This document shows, piece by piece, positions 24,663 through 37,800 of a DNA stretch of 64,000 bases. The stretch lies in the NCBI GenBank assembly GCA_023079485.1, contig CM041086.1:14764401-14828400 (forward strand). Reading direction: 5' to 3'. The notes below the pieces were generated by a model. That model did not search any database and was not told the DNA's origin. It saw only the letters and a list, made by a program, of their open reading frames with translations. This DNA is from Archilochus colubris (taxonomy: Eukaryota > Chordata > Aves > Apodiformes > Trochilidae). Position numbers and translations under genes: made by a program. How positions within the stretch are numbered: the first letter of the stretch is position 1; every line of letters begins with the position of its first letter.

Positions 24663-25925
24663 GACCTATCCCACAGCCAGGCTTTCTCTGGTCCCTGGGA
24701 ACTCCTTTCCAGACTTCCACAGTATTTGCTACTCTCAGGGTGCAATCCCAGATTCTCTGGAACCCCTCACTACTGCTGGATCATGTTCTTGCACACACTT
24801 GTGGTGTTTTATCCCTCCATGTAACAAGGAAATCACAAGCAGATTCCAAAACCTGTTTAGTAAGTCCAGGTAAAGAGAGAATGACTGTTCCATTATAATC
24901 TAATATCTTCTTCCAAAAAACCAAAACTGTTAGAAAAGGGTAAGTTTTTTACATGGCTGTGTTTAAAAAGAATAGCTTAACTTGGCTGGAAAGAACCAGT
25001 AATCATTTCCAAATCAAATTCAGATTTATTCAATGCAATTACTCTGAAAAAAAACCAGATTCTGTGATACTTAGAAAGACCACTTCTACTCCATTCCCTT
25101 AAAGTTTATTAAAAAGTTTAAATAAAACTTATAAACCTTCTAAAAAGTCAAAAGAGCTTTAAATACAGATTTTTATGTAAAAAAAAATTAAATACTTTAA
25201 TTAAAGAACCCCAAGACCACTGCCTTCAGAGAAGCTCAGCTTGTATTAAAAAAAATAATACATAGGAATACTTAGAAATGTAAAATACTGATGAAGCCCT
25301 TTAAAAGCATCATTTCTGAGGGAATCAGATAAAGTAGAGTTTAACAAACTGTTTTTATGGGGGGCTGTAAGGTTACAGGGCTGCACAAAGGAGTCGTTCC
25401 TAGCAAATCAATCAGGTTTTTAGCGTAGTGGTAAATCTGGGTTTAATTTAGGATTGGAAGGATGAACAAATGAATGCTGTAAATAATACAGTGTATATTT
25501 AAGTCTACTTAAGATAATAGGTCATTGAAGGCAAAAAGGACTTTAAAAGCCATATGTGGTTTCATACAAAGAGATTTTTTTAGGCTGTAGAAGTTTATCT
25601 GAGAAAAAAACTAGGGTGAAGGGTTAGACAGATCAAGTTGTTAGAAAGATTCTTAATTCCTTTCTGAGACTAAGAGATAAGTCTAAAAAATCCACAAAGC
25701 ATTAGCAAGGGAATTTTGAGTATGGTACAGCAAGTTAGTAGAAGGAAATGCAAGTTAGAGGAAGAGGGAAAATCTGAGATTAGGCAACAGCATTTCTCAG
25801 AAGAAATGAAGTTCCTTATTGAAGGTCTGGGTAAGGGAGTGTTGGAGGACAGGAGAATGCAGCAATCAGAACGTACTGTGACAAGAGCAGTTAGAAATAC
25901 AAAAGATATTTATTAATATTCAGAG

Positions 25926-25956
25926 TCAGATTAATATTATAATTCAGATTAATATT
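25926..25956. repeat. Short direct repeats of tcagattaatatt
   Basis: The 13-bp word tcagattaatatt occurs at 25926 and again at 25944 (18-bp period), inside AT-rich DNA. Just upstream a related ttaatattcag word occurs. A local duplication. Confidence 0.65.
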
Positions 25957-26000
25957 CACAATAAGAGTTCCCCCAATTCATTTTGTATGCCAGAATAGTA

Positions 26001-26055
26001 AAAAGAAACTATAAATTAACAAAAACTATAAAAGAAACTATAAATATATAATACT
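26001..26055. repeat. Imperfect tandem repeat, about 29-bp unit
   Basis: The word aaagaaactataaat occurs twice about 29 bp apart, with a related aaaactata word between them. This is an A-rich local duplication next to an AT-rich tract. Confidence 0.6.
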
Positions 26056-29000
26056 ACCCTCTTTTAAAAGAGCATCTATACCTGTCCCACACCAGGCTCC
26101 AAGGAGGACAATACCAATATTCAGAGCCACAGAAATCACAAGCTGGGAATAAATTTCTGTTTGCACTCACAGATGCTCTACAACACTGCTCTGTCTTCAG
26201 AGGAGCTAAAAATGAAAAATTTCCTTTGTTTCTACCCTAATAAATCCCTTCTTGGAGATTATTAAGAGAAAAATTAAACTGAGAAAAGCTTTAGACCATT
26301 GGCAGAGTTGGCAACTGTGGAAGTGCTGGGGTTTTTTCCTGCAAAGAATAAGTGATGCCCAAAGAGACAAGACAAAAGTTCCCTTAACTCAGTCCCAAGC
26401 TGTAGAACACCCAGGCATAAACCTATGGTCTTGGCCTAATGTGCCCATGGAAGAAAAAAAATATTGGACCCCTTGAGAACTTGTTAAAAAATGAGTTTGA
26501 GTACCTCCCCAAAGACAGCTTCATCCAAAGCTGAAATTCCAGAAGTTCTCTTCTGTGTCTCCATTCTTGTACCCACAGTTATTGATGAGGAAATGTCTTT
26601 TCCTAACTACTATGGCTGAACAAAAATAGGAAAACAGAACTTTGTCATTACAGACAGATCTTCACAGAACCAGCCCAGTTATTTGGAACATCCTACAAAT
26701 GACTATGCAGAGAGAAGAGGGAATCTGTTCAAAGAAGGATGAGAGGAAAGACAAACACATGCAGGGTAAGGTATCCTTCAGAAAGGAGGCAAATATGAGT
26801 CTTGGTGACATCCCTTTTATTGTTCAAGATTAAAAAAGCATCCGTGACACACTGACATTGCTTCTCAGTGTGCCAACTAAGCCACCAGCTAATTCAACAT
26901 CTTCAGAGATAAAAATGCTAAGGCTTGGACCAACAGCACAAAAATTATTAATGAGAATTTTAATCCTGGTAGTGTCTTGAATTAAGATGTTCAGACGTTC
27001 CATTCCAGCAATACAAATATTTGGGGAATTGAAAATTTGATCCTCATAAATCATTCTGCAATCTGATTTTTACCCAAAATTAAGAATGGTCTACATTTGC
27101 TAGGAAACATAGTAGTTAACTCACAATTATCCAGCCAGAAACCAGCCAGAGCATCACAGGAAGGGATGCAGTCCCAGCCAGGTAGCAGCTACACACAAAC
27201 AAAGCAGGAAGGCTGTGATGGAGCTTCTACAATTTACAGGTATAACTTCTAATACTCTCAGAAATTAAAAACTCATTTGTGGGTAATTGGAAAACAGAAG
27301 AACAGAATATTTCTGTAAACTAACAGAAAGGCAGAATATTTCACCTATCCTTAAGCTTTATTTCAGCACTGAGAAAAAAAAATATTCTAACCATTGCAAA
27401 TAGTGTAGTGTTGTTATGGCCTTAAGTCCAAAATTTACACTTGTCTGCAGAGAGCAGTGGAGATATTTGTTTTCTCTGCCTGCCCCATTTCCTACCACTT
27501 CTAATTCTCCAGTCTGCAGTGTTATCAGAAAACACTTCAGCTAAACAACAACATCTCAGTATTGTTCTATTTTCAGTCAACTGCTGATCTTGCTTCTTGG
27601 CCATCATGGTTAATCTGCAATTGCACACACTAACTGTGACATTTTAAGGCATCGAGGTGAACATGAAGATGGAAAATCACAAGAGATTATTTTAAAGATA
27701 ATCTTCCAAATCCTAGAACTTTAAGTTTAGGACAGATCATCTACAGAAATACAGGAAGTACAAACTTGCATATAACAAAGCCTACTGGATTCCTAAAATA
27801 AACATTATTATTTTGATTCCAAGAGGTTAATGTAAGATAGAATCTCTCTTCTTGACATTTCAGTCCAGTTTTTCTGCTTGTTCTCCCCCTAATGTAAAAA
27901 AGAAATAGTTAAGCTAGCAGGCACTGAATGAGACAAGAGCAAATATACCCAAAAAGGGAGCAATAGAGAGAAACTACTACATTCATAAAGTGATTGGCTT
28001 GAGCAGGAGGGAAGTAAGGAAGGGATATAGACAGTGATATCCATTTCACTTAAGCCTCACACAAATGGCCCATAAAGGAAGGAAGAAATTACAAAGACAT
28101 GGTTTATTGACTGCACTGAGCCAGTTTTCCTGTATAAGTTCTTTCTTAGAAGGTTAATTAAAAAAGGGTTAGGGCCCTAATCTGAAAACCTCTTATTCAC
28201 TAGGGTAATCTGTATTCACACAAGGGATTCCATTGATTTCAGTGGACAAGGGATCACTCTCGTTGCTTAAGGTTTGGGGAACTGGACCCAGTGGTTTTCA
28301 GGCACTGAAAAGAGGGAATGCTTTCAGAGAGCATTCTGTTCAGTCCAGGCACAGTGTAGCGTGAACATAGGGGCAATATGGAGCCCTGTGCTACTGGCTG
28401 TCTTAATCATAGAGAACACAGTAAAGAGATGGTGGCTACATTAAAAGTGTGCATGTATAAAAGACAGAGAAACATCATCAGATAACTTAAGCTTTGCTTT
28501 AGTCCCCAAAATGTACACTGCATGCCAAATTAAAACCCCATTGTGGAGAACACCCCTCATGTTTCAGTATCAGTGCTGGCTGCAGCCCTGCCAAGCTCCG
28601 GGCTCTGCTAAACACCATGGGACATCCCCCAGCTGCAGAGAGTGAACACTGAGGGCACCAGCTCCCCATGAACTCATCAGGAGCTGCCACAGCACCTGGA
28701 TCAGCAACAAACATAGCTGGAGCTCTCTACAAATATATTAATATATAAATATCTATTTATAACCCACTCTATCTCCTGCTGCTTTTCTTTGCCTTCCTCA
28801 GCCTCTCTGCCCCTTTACAGATGCCAAATACAAAATATACAAAACATTTCTTGCTCATATATATTTTGCACCTTTGATATGTGCAAAAGTAGCATGCAAG
28901 AATAGAGCACGACATAAATATACAAAAACTCTGTTTCAGATGTACCCTGTTCATCTTCTAAGTTCTCTTCATTTCAATTCACAACCTCCTTTTAAGAGTT

Positions 29001-30142
29001 TTCCAGGGTGCTTCAAATTCCTAATGCATATTTACTCCCCAGTAACATTGCTTCTGAATGTATAGCAAGGTCCTACAGCATAACTGATGATCTTAAAAAT
29101 AGATGACAGCAACTACAGTGAGACACCAGGCAGAGCCAGCAGGAGATACAAGTCATTCCCTATGTACCTCCCAGCTGGAAAAACTTTAGGGAATGGATGA
29201 AGAATGGAGCGAGGAGGGATCAGATGACACCAATGTTCATTATGTACACTCTCAGTAAGGCTGTTTCATATTTCATTGCTGTGACGTAATAAAATCCTTT
29301 GTATTTGTGTGAAATGTAGAACTTCTTAGCAAAATTAGAGATTACCAGAGGAGGAATTGCCTATCATACACACTGGCACTTACACCATTACAAAAGTAGA
29401 ATTTCAAAGGAACCCAATAGTATCTTTAAATGAAAAGTACTTCCTTAAGACTAAGACCTTACATAAAGCAAGTACCTTATAAACATCACTTTAATTGAAA
29501 CCACAACCAGAAAAACAGCTGCAGTGCTAAGGAGATAAGAATGAACAGGCAACTACATACAGAAAAGCTGTAAAACTCCCAGGAATAAACTACCCACTTA
29601 ACACATAAGAAAAACCAGAGACAATATTCCCTTATAGAATAGCACAAACACATCAGGGACACAGACTGCTCCTACCTATACAGGAACCATTAAAAACAAA
29701 CAACAAAAACACATTGTAGTACAGTTTTACTTAAATACAACAACAGGGAAGGAAAAAAAAATCCCTCTGTGGTCCAGAAAAGGTGCTGGAGGGCAGAGCA
29801 TAAGTAGGAAATGTTATCATACCTTTTGCAGCTTCCTCAGAGAAACACCACTTTAAACACAGAAGGGTGATCAATAAATCCTCATGAAAGTCATACCTAA
29901 AAGCACTTAAAGCTTTCCCATCCCTCTTTCTGGCATCCCAGCCATCCTTTGGAAGCAGGGCCCTCCTCAAGGACAGGAGCCATCCCCAACACTGCCAGCA
30001 CCACACAGCTCCAGCAACTGCCCCAAAGCCCCTCCTCCAGGAGAGCTCCCTGCTCCTGATGAAGAACACCTGGAATCATTAAATAGCACCCATATAAGGC
30101 AAAACCCCAGGTGTTGGCCCTTTGCTAATGAACAACTCAGCT

Positions 30143-30165
30143 GTAGATAATCTCTGATTATCTAC
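30143..30165. promoter_or_regulatory. Perfect 23-bp palindrome with inverted TAATC motifs
   Basis: GTAGATAATC and its exact inverse GATTATCTAC flank a 3-nt centre (TCT). This gives a 10-bp perfect stem. Each arm contains TAATC, the core bound by K50 homeodomain proteins such as OTX/CRX/PITX, and overlaps a GATA core. Inverted TAAT pairs with a 3-bp spacer are a known dimer arrangement for paired-class homeodomains. It could be a binding site, a cruciform-forming sequence, or a chance fold-back. Function is inference. Confidence 0.4.
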
Positions 30166-33100
30166 CCCTATATATACATGTGAATAGATGATTATATACA
30201 CCTGGATCAGGGGTTCCAGGTGGTTGATAGCCCTGATGGAATTCACTCTCTCAAGAGCTCTGTTTATTCACTTCTTAAAACCCTCAAGTTCAGCATCCAC
30301 AATATCTGTTAGCCATGAGTTCTGCTGTTTAATTAAACTTTGTGAAAACAATGAATTTCTTCTGGATTTTTTGCTTTTTGTAGGTTTTGGGGGGGTTGTA
30401 AGTTTATTTGTTGGTTTTTTGAGGGGTTTGTTTGAGCTGCCAACCTGAAAAGTACACAAGGTGCCCCATATCATAAAACCCAGGAGCAAAGTAGTAAAGC
30501 TACAGCAAGTGCAGGGAAGGGCAGGAAAGCTATGGTCTGGGGAGCCTCATGGTACCTTCTGAGAGCTGGAGCTTCCTCCTGGGAAAGGAGCTACTGAGAG
30601 CCACAGAATACAGGGTTATAAATCCACAATGCAGAGCAAAGAAGATGAACAGGGAATGATCACTTGTTTTTTCTCTTGAGATTAAGGTCAGACTAGGGAA
30701 ACTCTGTTATTTTACATTGGCAGCTGTTGGAACACAATAAGCACTTTTAGGAAAAAGTGTGATTAAGTACTTCAGTTTTATAGAATAAACAAGGGTCAGA
30801 AAGATGCTTTATGGTAAGAAAAAAAAAAAAAGAAGGGTGTGTATGTAAGTCTATTTATTTATCCAAAGAGGAGGTTTAGAGGTTGACAAGCACTGGCTTT
30901 TAAGAGCCTCTGCAAAAGTGGATTAGAAAGGTTTTCACTCTAAATAAAACAAAATGTTTGCAGTCAAAATTCAGCATTTTCAGAGTGAGAAATAAGGTGC
31001 AAAGTTTTATCAGTGAGAGCAGCTAGTACTGAATAATTATGTGGATTTATTCCCAGTTAAATGTTAAGTAGAAACTTATTTTACTTAACAGACAGACTTT
31101 GTACAAGTATTATTGTTACAACAGTATCAGCAACTAGAGCAGGGAAAAAGCTAGAGCAGACAATAATCCCTTCTGGCCTTAAAAATACAACTGATTGCTT
31201 TTTCTGTGTATGTATTAAAGTAACCTCAGTTCCCAACATGTGCATTCACCAGCAACAAATCTCCAGTGGAAAAATGTTGATAGCTGCACAGGTGTTAGAA
31301 TAAAAAATGGCAAAATCTGTTTTCTAGGTGGGAACAGAAGGTGGGTTATGTTGGAGATATGTTTGATAGTTATGAACAGCAGATACAAGACTGTGTCAGT
31401 GAAAGACAACTTGAGCAGATGGATGGCACAGCGTATGCACTGTGAAGTGATGTTAATTGAACAGCCTGGGATTTTTTTATGTTTAAAAATCTTAAAATGA
31501 ATAATTGGAAAACAATTAAAGAAGAAACTGCAATCTGCAAATTCCAGGGTTACAAGCTGGCTCAGAAGGTGGGATTGAAGCTACATAAAACACAACACTG
31601 GGGATTTTTCCTGAGTTTCACACCAGAAAGCTCAAGATAAAATGTCTTGTGTTTTTCTCCAGGACAATAAGCAACTGGTTTTGATGCAAAACAGCTCTTT
31701 GTTTTATAATACTTTTCATATTGCCAGGTTCTTGAAGTATTTTTTTTAGAACACCACCATCACTGTAAGCAAAACATCAGACTGCCATAGCAGAATTCCC
31801 TTTATGTTTTTCCAGGATAATTTGAATGCCCAGGCTGCAGGGATGTGAGGAGGACAGACATGGCACCATACCTGTTAGCCCTGCCCAGAAACACCACTGA
31901 TTTGCACAGGGAGCAGTGGGGGATGCTGTAGAGTTGAGTTGCACTGTGCAGGTGGCCAGAAGTGGCATAGACAGAGTGATGCTGACCCCAGGTTTTCAGC
32001 CAAAATAACCAAATGAGAGAATGATCTCCCTTTTTTTGTCCTTCTCATTGCTAGCAGTATAAAGTCAAGCAACATACCTTCTGCCTGTGTTTATCTTCTT
32101 CCTCTCTTTTCCTTTCTCCATAAATGCTGGAAAGAAATAGTGTCTTCTACTAATAAAATATGGCAAAAACTAGAAAAAATGGTCAAGGTTTAGCTTTGCA
32201 GAGCACTCCTGGCATGGTGCTGTGGTCAGGACCTGCCTCTGTGACAATTTCTGCAGCACTCTTTTTCAGTCACCTTAGAACAGGGATACCAGAGCACCTT
32301 TAAATTATTGGAGAGCTCAGCTAATTTTTCTTCCTTTCTGGGGCTGAGACTGGGTCCTGGTTCATGCCAAATAAAAATGTGAGGAAAAGCACTGTGTTGC
32401 TCTGATCCTTTTGATCACAGAGCATCTGCAGTTTGGAAAAGCCCCTGGGGGAAGCCAGGGGCCACTGGAGAGGACAGAGATTCTCTGTCCCAAAAGAAGA
32501 CTCACATGAAAGCCTTGGAAGCCATGGAAACCTTCCTTCTGTAAAAATGTTTAGAGGCACAAGGTACTCCAGCTCTGACATGATGATTAATAATGTTTTG
32601 TATTGAAATGCTAAACACAGAGAGACTGAATATAAAATAAGTAGCTCATAGTCTGGTTATTGTACTAGTTCTGCATTTAGTGTGAGAGAACAGCATTCAG
32701 AAACCATTTTGTGGTCCACAGCCCCATTTTGGAAGTTAATTCTACAGATTTCTGTTCTTAAAAGACAAATTAAGGTTACTAACCTTCTTCTCTCTTTCTT
32801 GAACTCCTTTCCTGGTCATGTCAGTGAACAGCATTTTGTTTTCATGTGCCTGATTTCCACATTTGCCCTTTCCAAGCACTATCAGCCCTGCACATTCTCC
32901 CTGCTGTAACCCCAGGAATGAGGCTGCACGTGAGGTGTCAGGATTTCCTGGCTGTGCAACAGGAGATGCTGGAGGTATCTGGTACCATAATGTGGTAGCT
33001 GTTGAGAAAAAGGGACTTTTCAGAGGCCTTTGCCATAACATCTGTACCTGATGTGCACCTCTTACAATTCATCAAGTGCAACTTCAGCATCAACTTACTT

Positions 33101-34329
33101 TGAAATGGCTCCCATTAACCACTTCCACCACCTCCTGCCCTCAGTGTATTCCCCAAGTAGCTGTCTATGCTGCTTCATGGCATTCCTATCAAGAGCACCT
33201 CTGCTTCAGGAGATGCACTTTGGGGACTGTGAAAGCCCTGATGCCTCTAAAAGCTCCAGTAAAGAGCAGAAATAAATGTAAGGAAGGGAGAGAGAAATAT
33301 TCACCTGCACTGAGCATTCAGGTAGGTACCCAACTGCCTGTGCAGCAATAGTATAGGGAGAGAAGCTCAGCTCATCATCACAGAATCCTTTTCCTTTTCA
33401 AATTAAAACTTTGCCTTTGAATGGCACTGGAAGGGGGGAATTCATCTCTGGGGGCAGGGTTAGCAGATCTGCCTTACAGGACATGTTCTTTAAGCAGCTC
33501 CCCAGTCAGGCCAACAGGCAAGGCTGGTAACAGCCCCTTGGGGAAAGTTTATCTGACATTTACTGGAGCAAAGACTGTGTTAGAGCCTGAAGTTCACCCC
33601 TTGGCATTAGTCCCTTATAATGGCACAATAAGGAGAACAGCATGAAAGTACTGAAATGAAGAAAAAAAAATTCCAAATATTTTTAATCTTCACACTGCTG
33701 AAATTAATCTCTATTTGGGTTAGCTTTCAGAAATGTTTCTCTTTTTCATGTAAGCTTTTAGCTGATTTATTTAAACAACTGTCCTGGGTGCTTTATACTG
33801 AGGTTCATTCACCAGCAGAAGTGGGCTTGTCGTTCTCACACCTCCCCAGCCACTGGCCTAGGTGAATACAACCAGAAGAAGCTCTCCACAGACACATCCC
33901 AATCTTTTTTTGTTTCCCAAATATTTCCTGAAAAATACATTTACTAGAGGGAGTGTTTAGAGAGAGTGATCTGCTAAAAACGTGTGAGATAAGGACGATG
34001 AAGATTGCCAGGATCTTGGTGGGCTTTCAAAAATGCCCCAAGCCAGCAAACTGTGAACGTGCATTTAGAAAACATCCTCCATAAAGATGATTGCAAACTT
34101 ACAGCAGAAGCTGGGGTTAAAACCATCCTCTGTTTCCAAAAGGTCTGCAGAATGGCCACACTGGGGACAGAGGTGCTGTTATCATGCTTTTAAGCTCCTC
34201 GGATGCTTAAATGATATGAATTAGAAGTGTGCTGTGCTTCCTGGAATATCTTGAAGATTTGTCAGCTTCTTAGCTCTCCCTTCTAGTAAACTCCAGTGAA
34301 AGCAAAGCAAGTTAAAGCTCTGCTTTGCC
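30166..34329. other. Unique non-coding DNA, no gene seen
   Basis: No exon, RNA gene or named transposon is recognised. A G/T-rich low-complexity stretch is at 30358-30437, and a run of 13 A at 30819-30831. Frames at 31061-31500 and 32863-33351 are short, overlap each other in different frames and lack domains. Confidence 0.5.
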
Positions 34330-34850
34330 AGCAACCAAATGGCTTTCCAGTCAGGGCAGGACAGGGGGGGCAGCGCCAGCCAAGGAGCTGTGCCTGGGCT
34401 GCAGGGATGGTTCCTGTGCCACGGCTCCTTTGGGTGCTCCCCAGGTCTGGGGCAGCTCCTTCCCTCACCTGAGTCCCACCAGGTACCTCCATGCTCCTGA
34501 CCTCATCTTCTGAACTCAACTGCTCAGCTCCAGCTCCCCATGACAGAGCTGTCCCAGCACCACAGGGCAGCTGGGGACAGCGGGGGAACCCGGGAGGGTT
34601 GGGATGCTGAGCAGCCCCACAGCCCACTGAGAGGTGCCCAGGAATCCTGCTGAGGGTTCCTCATCCTCCAGAAGCCAAATGGTTTTGAAAAAATGGAGAG
34701 AGACTGAATTCCCCAAGGGGGAAGGACTGGGTTTCTGTACCTACTGTTGGCACCGCTCAGGGGCTCCTCTGAGGGGCTGCCTGGGCCGGTTCTGGGCGGT
34801 TCAGGGCAGTTCGGGGCAGTTCCCTTCGCCCCTGGCAGGGTGTGAGGGGG
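34330..34850. other. GC-rich patch with several CpG
   Basis: This is the most GC-rich block of the window, clearly distinct from the AT-rich flanks, and has scattered CpG pairs (for example around 34365-34375, 34578-34592 and 34752-34830). It carries a 10-bp minisatellite at 34781-34822. A minus-strand frame of 114 codons (34283-34627) crosses it but is P/G/A-rich in the way random GC-rich DNA translates. The block could be a weak CpG island, an isochore spike from local gene conversion, or an old retroelement. No transcript evidence can be read from the sequence. Confidence 0.35.
34781..34822. repeat. 10-bp minisatellite, four copies
   Basis: Four imperfect consecutive copies of a 10-bp unit of the form tcgggcagt(t): ctgggccggt, tctgggcggt, tcagggcagt, tcggggcagt. 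GC-rich and G-strand-biased. Confidence 0.85.
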
Positions 34851-37800
34851 TGATTTCAGTCAGCCCTGATAAACACTGTCATGGTTTTACACTCTTTCCA
34901 ACTCTTACATTCTTCATTTCTCATCCAAACAGACACGAGGTTAAGTGGCAATAGGAATTCCATGCGTTTATATCCACGGATTCTGTCCTTAAATGTTCTC
35001 AGCACCAAAAAATCCCATCTTTTCCTGAGAACAATATTGTGTCTCTGAGGTATTTTTCTTGTCATGTCACATTGTGCTGAATCACAGCACCATGCCGGTC
35101 ACCTTAGGGAAGCAGATCTGAAACAAACGCCACTCAAAAAAGGAATAAAAGGTATATAAAACTTAATATTAAATGTGCTCCGTTTCAGCATTAGTAATAT
35201 TGAGGTGCTGTTTTCCATCTGACACAGACAGAATGGTCTGCAGGCACATCTCAGAGCCTTGTACAAATCACCTCCTTGGAGTAACTTACAAGTTTCAGAC
35301 AGACTTCTTAAGTTGAGCTTTTGAGACCTGCACTTCAAAGCCATAAGGGAAAAAATATTGTATTACATTGTCAATATGTGAGGCAGGCTGGAAAAAGCTT
35401 CTCTTTAGGGATGTAAAAGCCATTATAGCAAATTTGTGCTTCATAATACAAAATATGTATTTCTAGAATAAATCAGAACCAGAAGCACTTTTCTCTTTAG
35501 TGCTGGTGAGATGAGTGAGGGTTTCAGGTGGCTGAATCCAATAGTTTGAGAGTTGAGCAATAAATCACAAAGACAAAAAGCATCCTTCTATCCTCCCATT
35601 CCTAATGGGTAATCAGTTGCTTGGCAAAGTTAAATGACACCTAAAAAGACAAAAAATAAAACACCACTTATCTTCTTAATCTTAAAGGTAATACAGAAGG
35701 GCTGATACCCAATCTGCCTGTTGCTCTCAAAAGAGTATTTCTTTTCCTGGGCAAATGTGAGTGGGCAGAAATTGACTGCAGGTCGTGTGGGACAGAGCTG
35801 ATACATCTGGTTCCACATTCTTGCTGCAAGGCATAGAGTAGAACCAGGATGCTAATGCAGACCTAGCAAAAGAAAATGTAGTCTTTTTCCCCCAGAGGAG
35901 ACAAGACCCCTGCCATTCCACAGGGCAAAGTGTTGTTGCCACCATGATGCTTTGACTTGAAATAATGGACAAGGTGCTTTCTTTGCTGGTATGTAGATGC
36001 TAAAACTAGGTTTGAACACGCTGTTCTACACACAGCTTAAAAAAAAAAAGTTGATTTCTACATTTTCCAACACTTCACATTTCTTAGAGTCTCTAAGGTC
36101 TCTGGTTCTGCTGCAGTATTTCCCTTGTTCTCTCCCCAACAGTTCTGCTCTTGCTTTTCATCTCTCTCCGTTTTGATCCCATTTCTTCCTCTGCCTTTAT
36201 CTTTCCTCTTCATGCTCCTCCTTCTCCTCTTCCCACCACAATCTCCAATTATTTCTCCAGCTAGATCTTCTTTCTGTTGTCAGAGGGGCTGGTTCTTTCC
36301 CCAGAAACACTTGATTCCACTAGTGCTGATAGGGCTCCCTGTTGTCTCAGGACAAGAGGAGCTGAAAGGTGGTGTGTGAGACTGCAGAGGAAGGCTGCCA
36401 AGAGTGAAGTTCTGCTCCAGAAGCAGCAAAAAGAACAGCAAAAAGCCTGAGGAGTGGATAAGATACAGACATGCCCCGTTGTGTACTTGTCTGCTCCTGG
36501 AGCAACCTTAAAAGAGTTCTTGCTGTTAGCAATGCTTAGCCTGGAGGCTTTCTGCTATCACAGCTGCAGAAACCAGGAAAACAAAAAAACAAACAAAAAA
36601 GGAAAGCAGGCAACTTTGTGATGCTCACACCAAGAAACACAGAATACAAGGAAGAAGAAATATGAGAGTGATAATGCTGATGACTTTTTCAAGTAATTCT
36701 TTTCTGCAGACAAATAGGATAAGCCTGTAAAGCAGCTGGGAGATAACAGCTGCAAGTAATGACCCTTCTCAGAGGGGGTTATGCTGTGACTGCTACTCCT
36801 CTCCTTGTGAGCTATGCCATATCCCAACTTCCTAATTTCAAACAAGAACAAAAAAACAGTATTTCGAGATTTATTTCTTATATTAGTAATAAGAACTGAA
36901 GCAATCAAGATTTTCTCCAGGATTTCTAGGCAAATTTAAGTTTGGAAATTCTGAAACTGTTGATTTCCTTCCAAAGCACCTTTCAGCCACTGACACTTCA
37001 AGGCAGGAGGGCAGTGGCTTTGCCTTCATCCTGCTGCAGTCCCATTGCAGCTCAGAATAGAGCCTGGACTGTAGGAAGCCAGTGGGTATAGTGTAAGATT
37101 TTGGTCCACTGAATCAAAAAAAGGAAGAAAGTATTTTTTCCATTTTAATTCCAATTTTATTTCTCCCCAGCATCCATGTAGATGAAAATAAATGTATAGT
37201 CAACAAAATGCAAAATGCTTCAGCTCTACAAAACAGGAGAAATATTTCAAATCGTGTCAAGTTTCCTCAAATCTAAGACTCTACTAATGTCTAAGAATTC
37301 CCTATTATGCATTCGTTGTGGAAGGAAATTCTTGACCACCTCACTTTGTCAAGTGGAGTTCTCTAAAGTCAACAAATGTTAAAACAGTTCTCACACATGG
37401 AAGGTGAATCAAAACCTTGCCCTTTTCTGCCTAAAGTAGAATATACATTCTTTAAAGGCCACTTTTTCTAGACCCTGAGAAACAAGAACATCTAAAAAGA
37501 AAGCAAAACACATGCACTGCTCTAACCATATGAAAAAAAAGGAAAAAAAAAATTCACAAAATATTAATGTTATTGTTGCTCTATGAATTTTCAAAGGGTA
37601 TTCAACAACTATCATGGATAAGCATGGTATAAAAACCATAGACTATGATAGTCTTTTTTTTTATTTCTATTTAGCCACAATCTGCTTGACCCCAATAATA
37701 TTTTACCCTTTCCTAAATAAACAGTATTAACAAACTTGCTGGGGGGAGGAGAATTAAAACATTTTTCATGCCATGAAATAGCCAAAGACTTCTCCTCTGC

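Larger units (their letters stand above)
24663..30142. other. Unique non-coding DNA, partly very AT-rich
   Basis: No exon or RNA gene is recognised. The block 25090-25270 is very AT-rich, with repeated TTTAAA/TTAAA words. Imperfect short repeats occur at 25926-25956 and 26001-26055. The stretch 25380-25920 has a slightly different texture (purine-rich on the plus strand) and lies where the 5' LTR of the minus-strand gypsy relic would be expected, but I could not demonstrate an LTR. No open frame here shows a domain. Confidence 0.45.

Noticed and set aside
28500..28710. GC-balanced block with a minus-strand frame of 71 codons, possibly repeat-derived
   Set aside because: No CR1, LTR or protein signature could be named.
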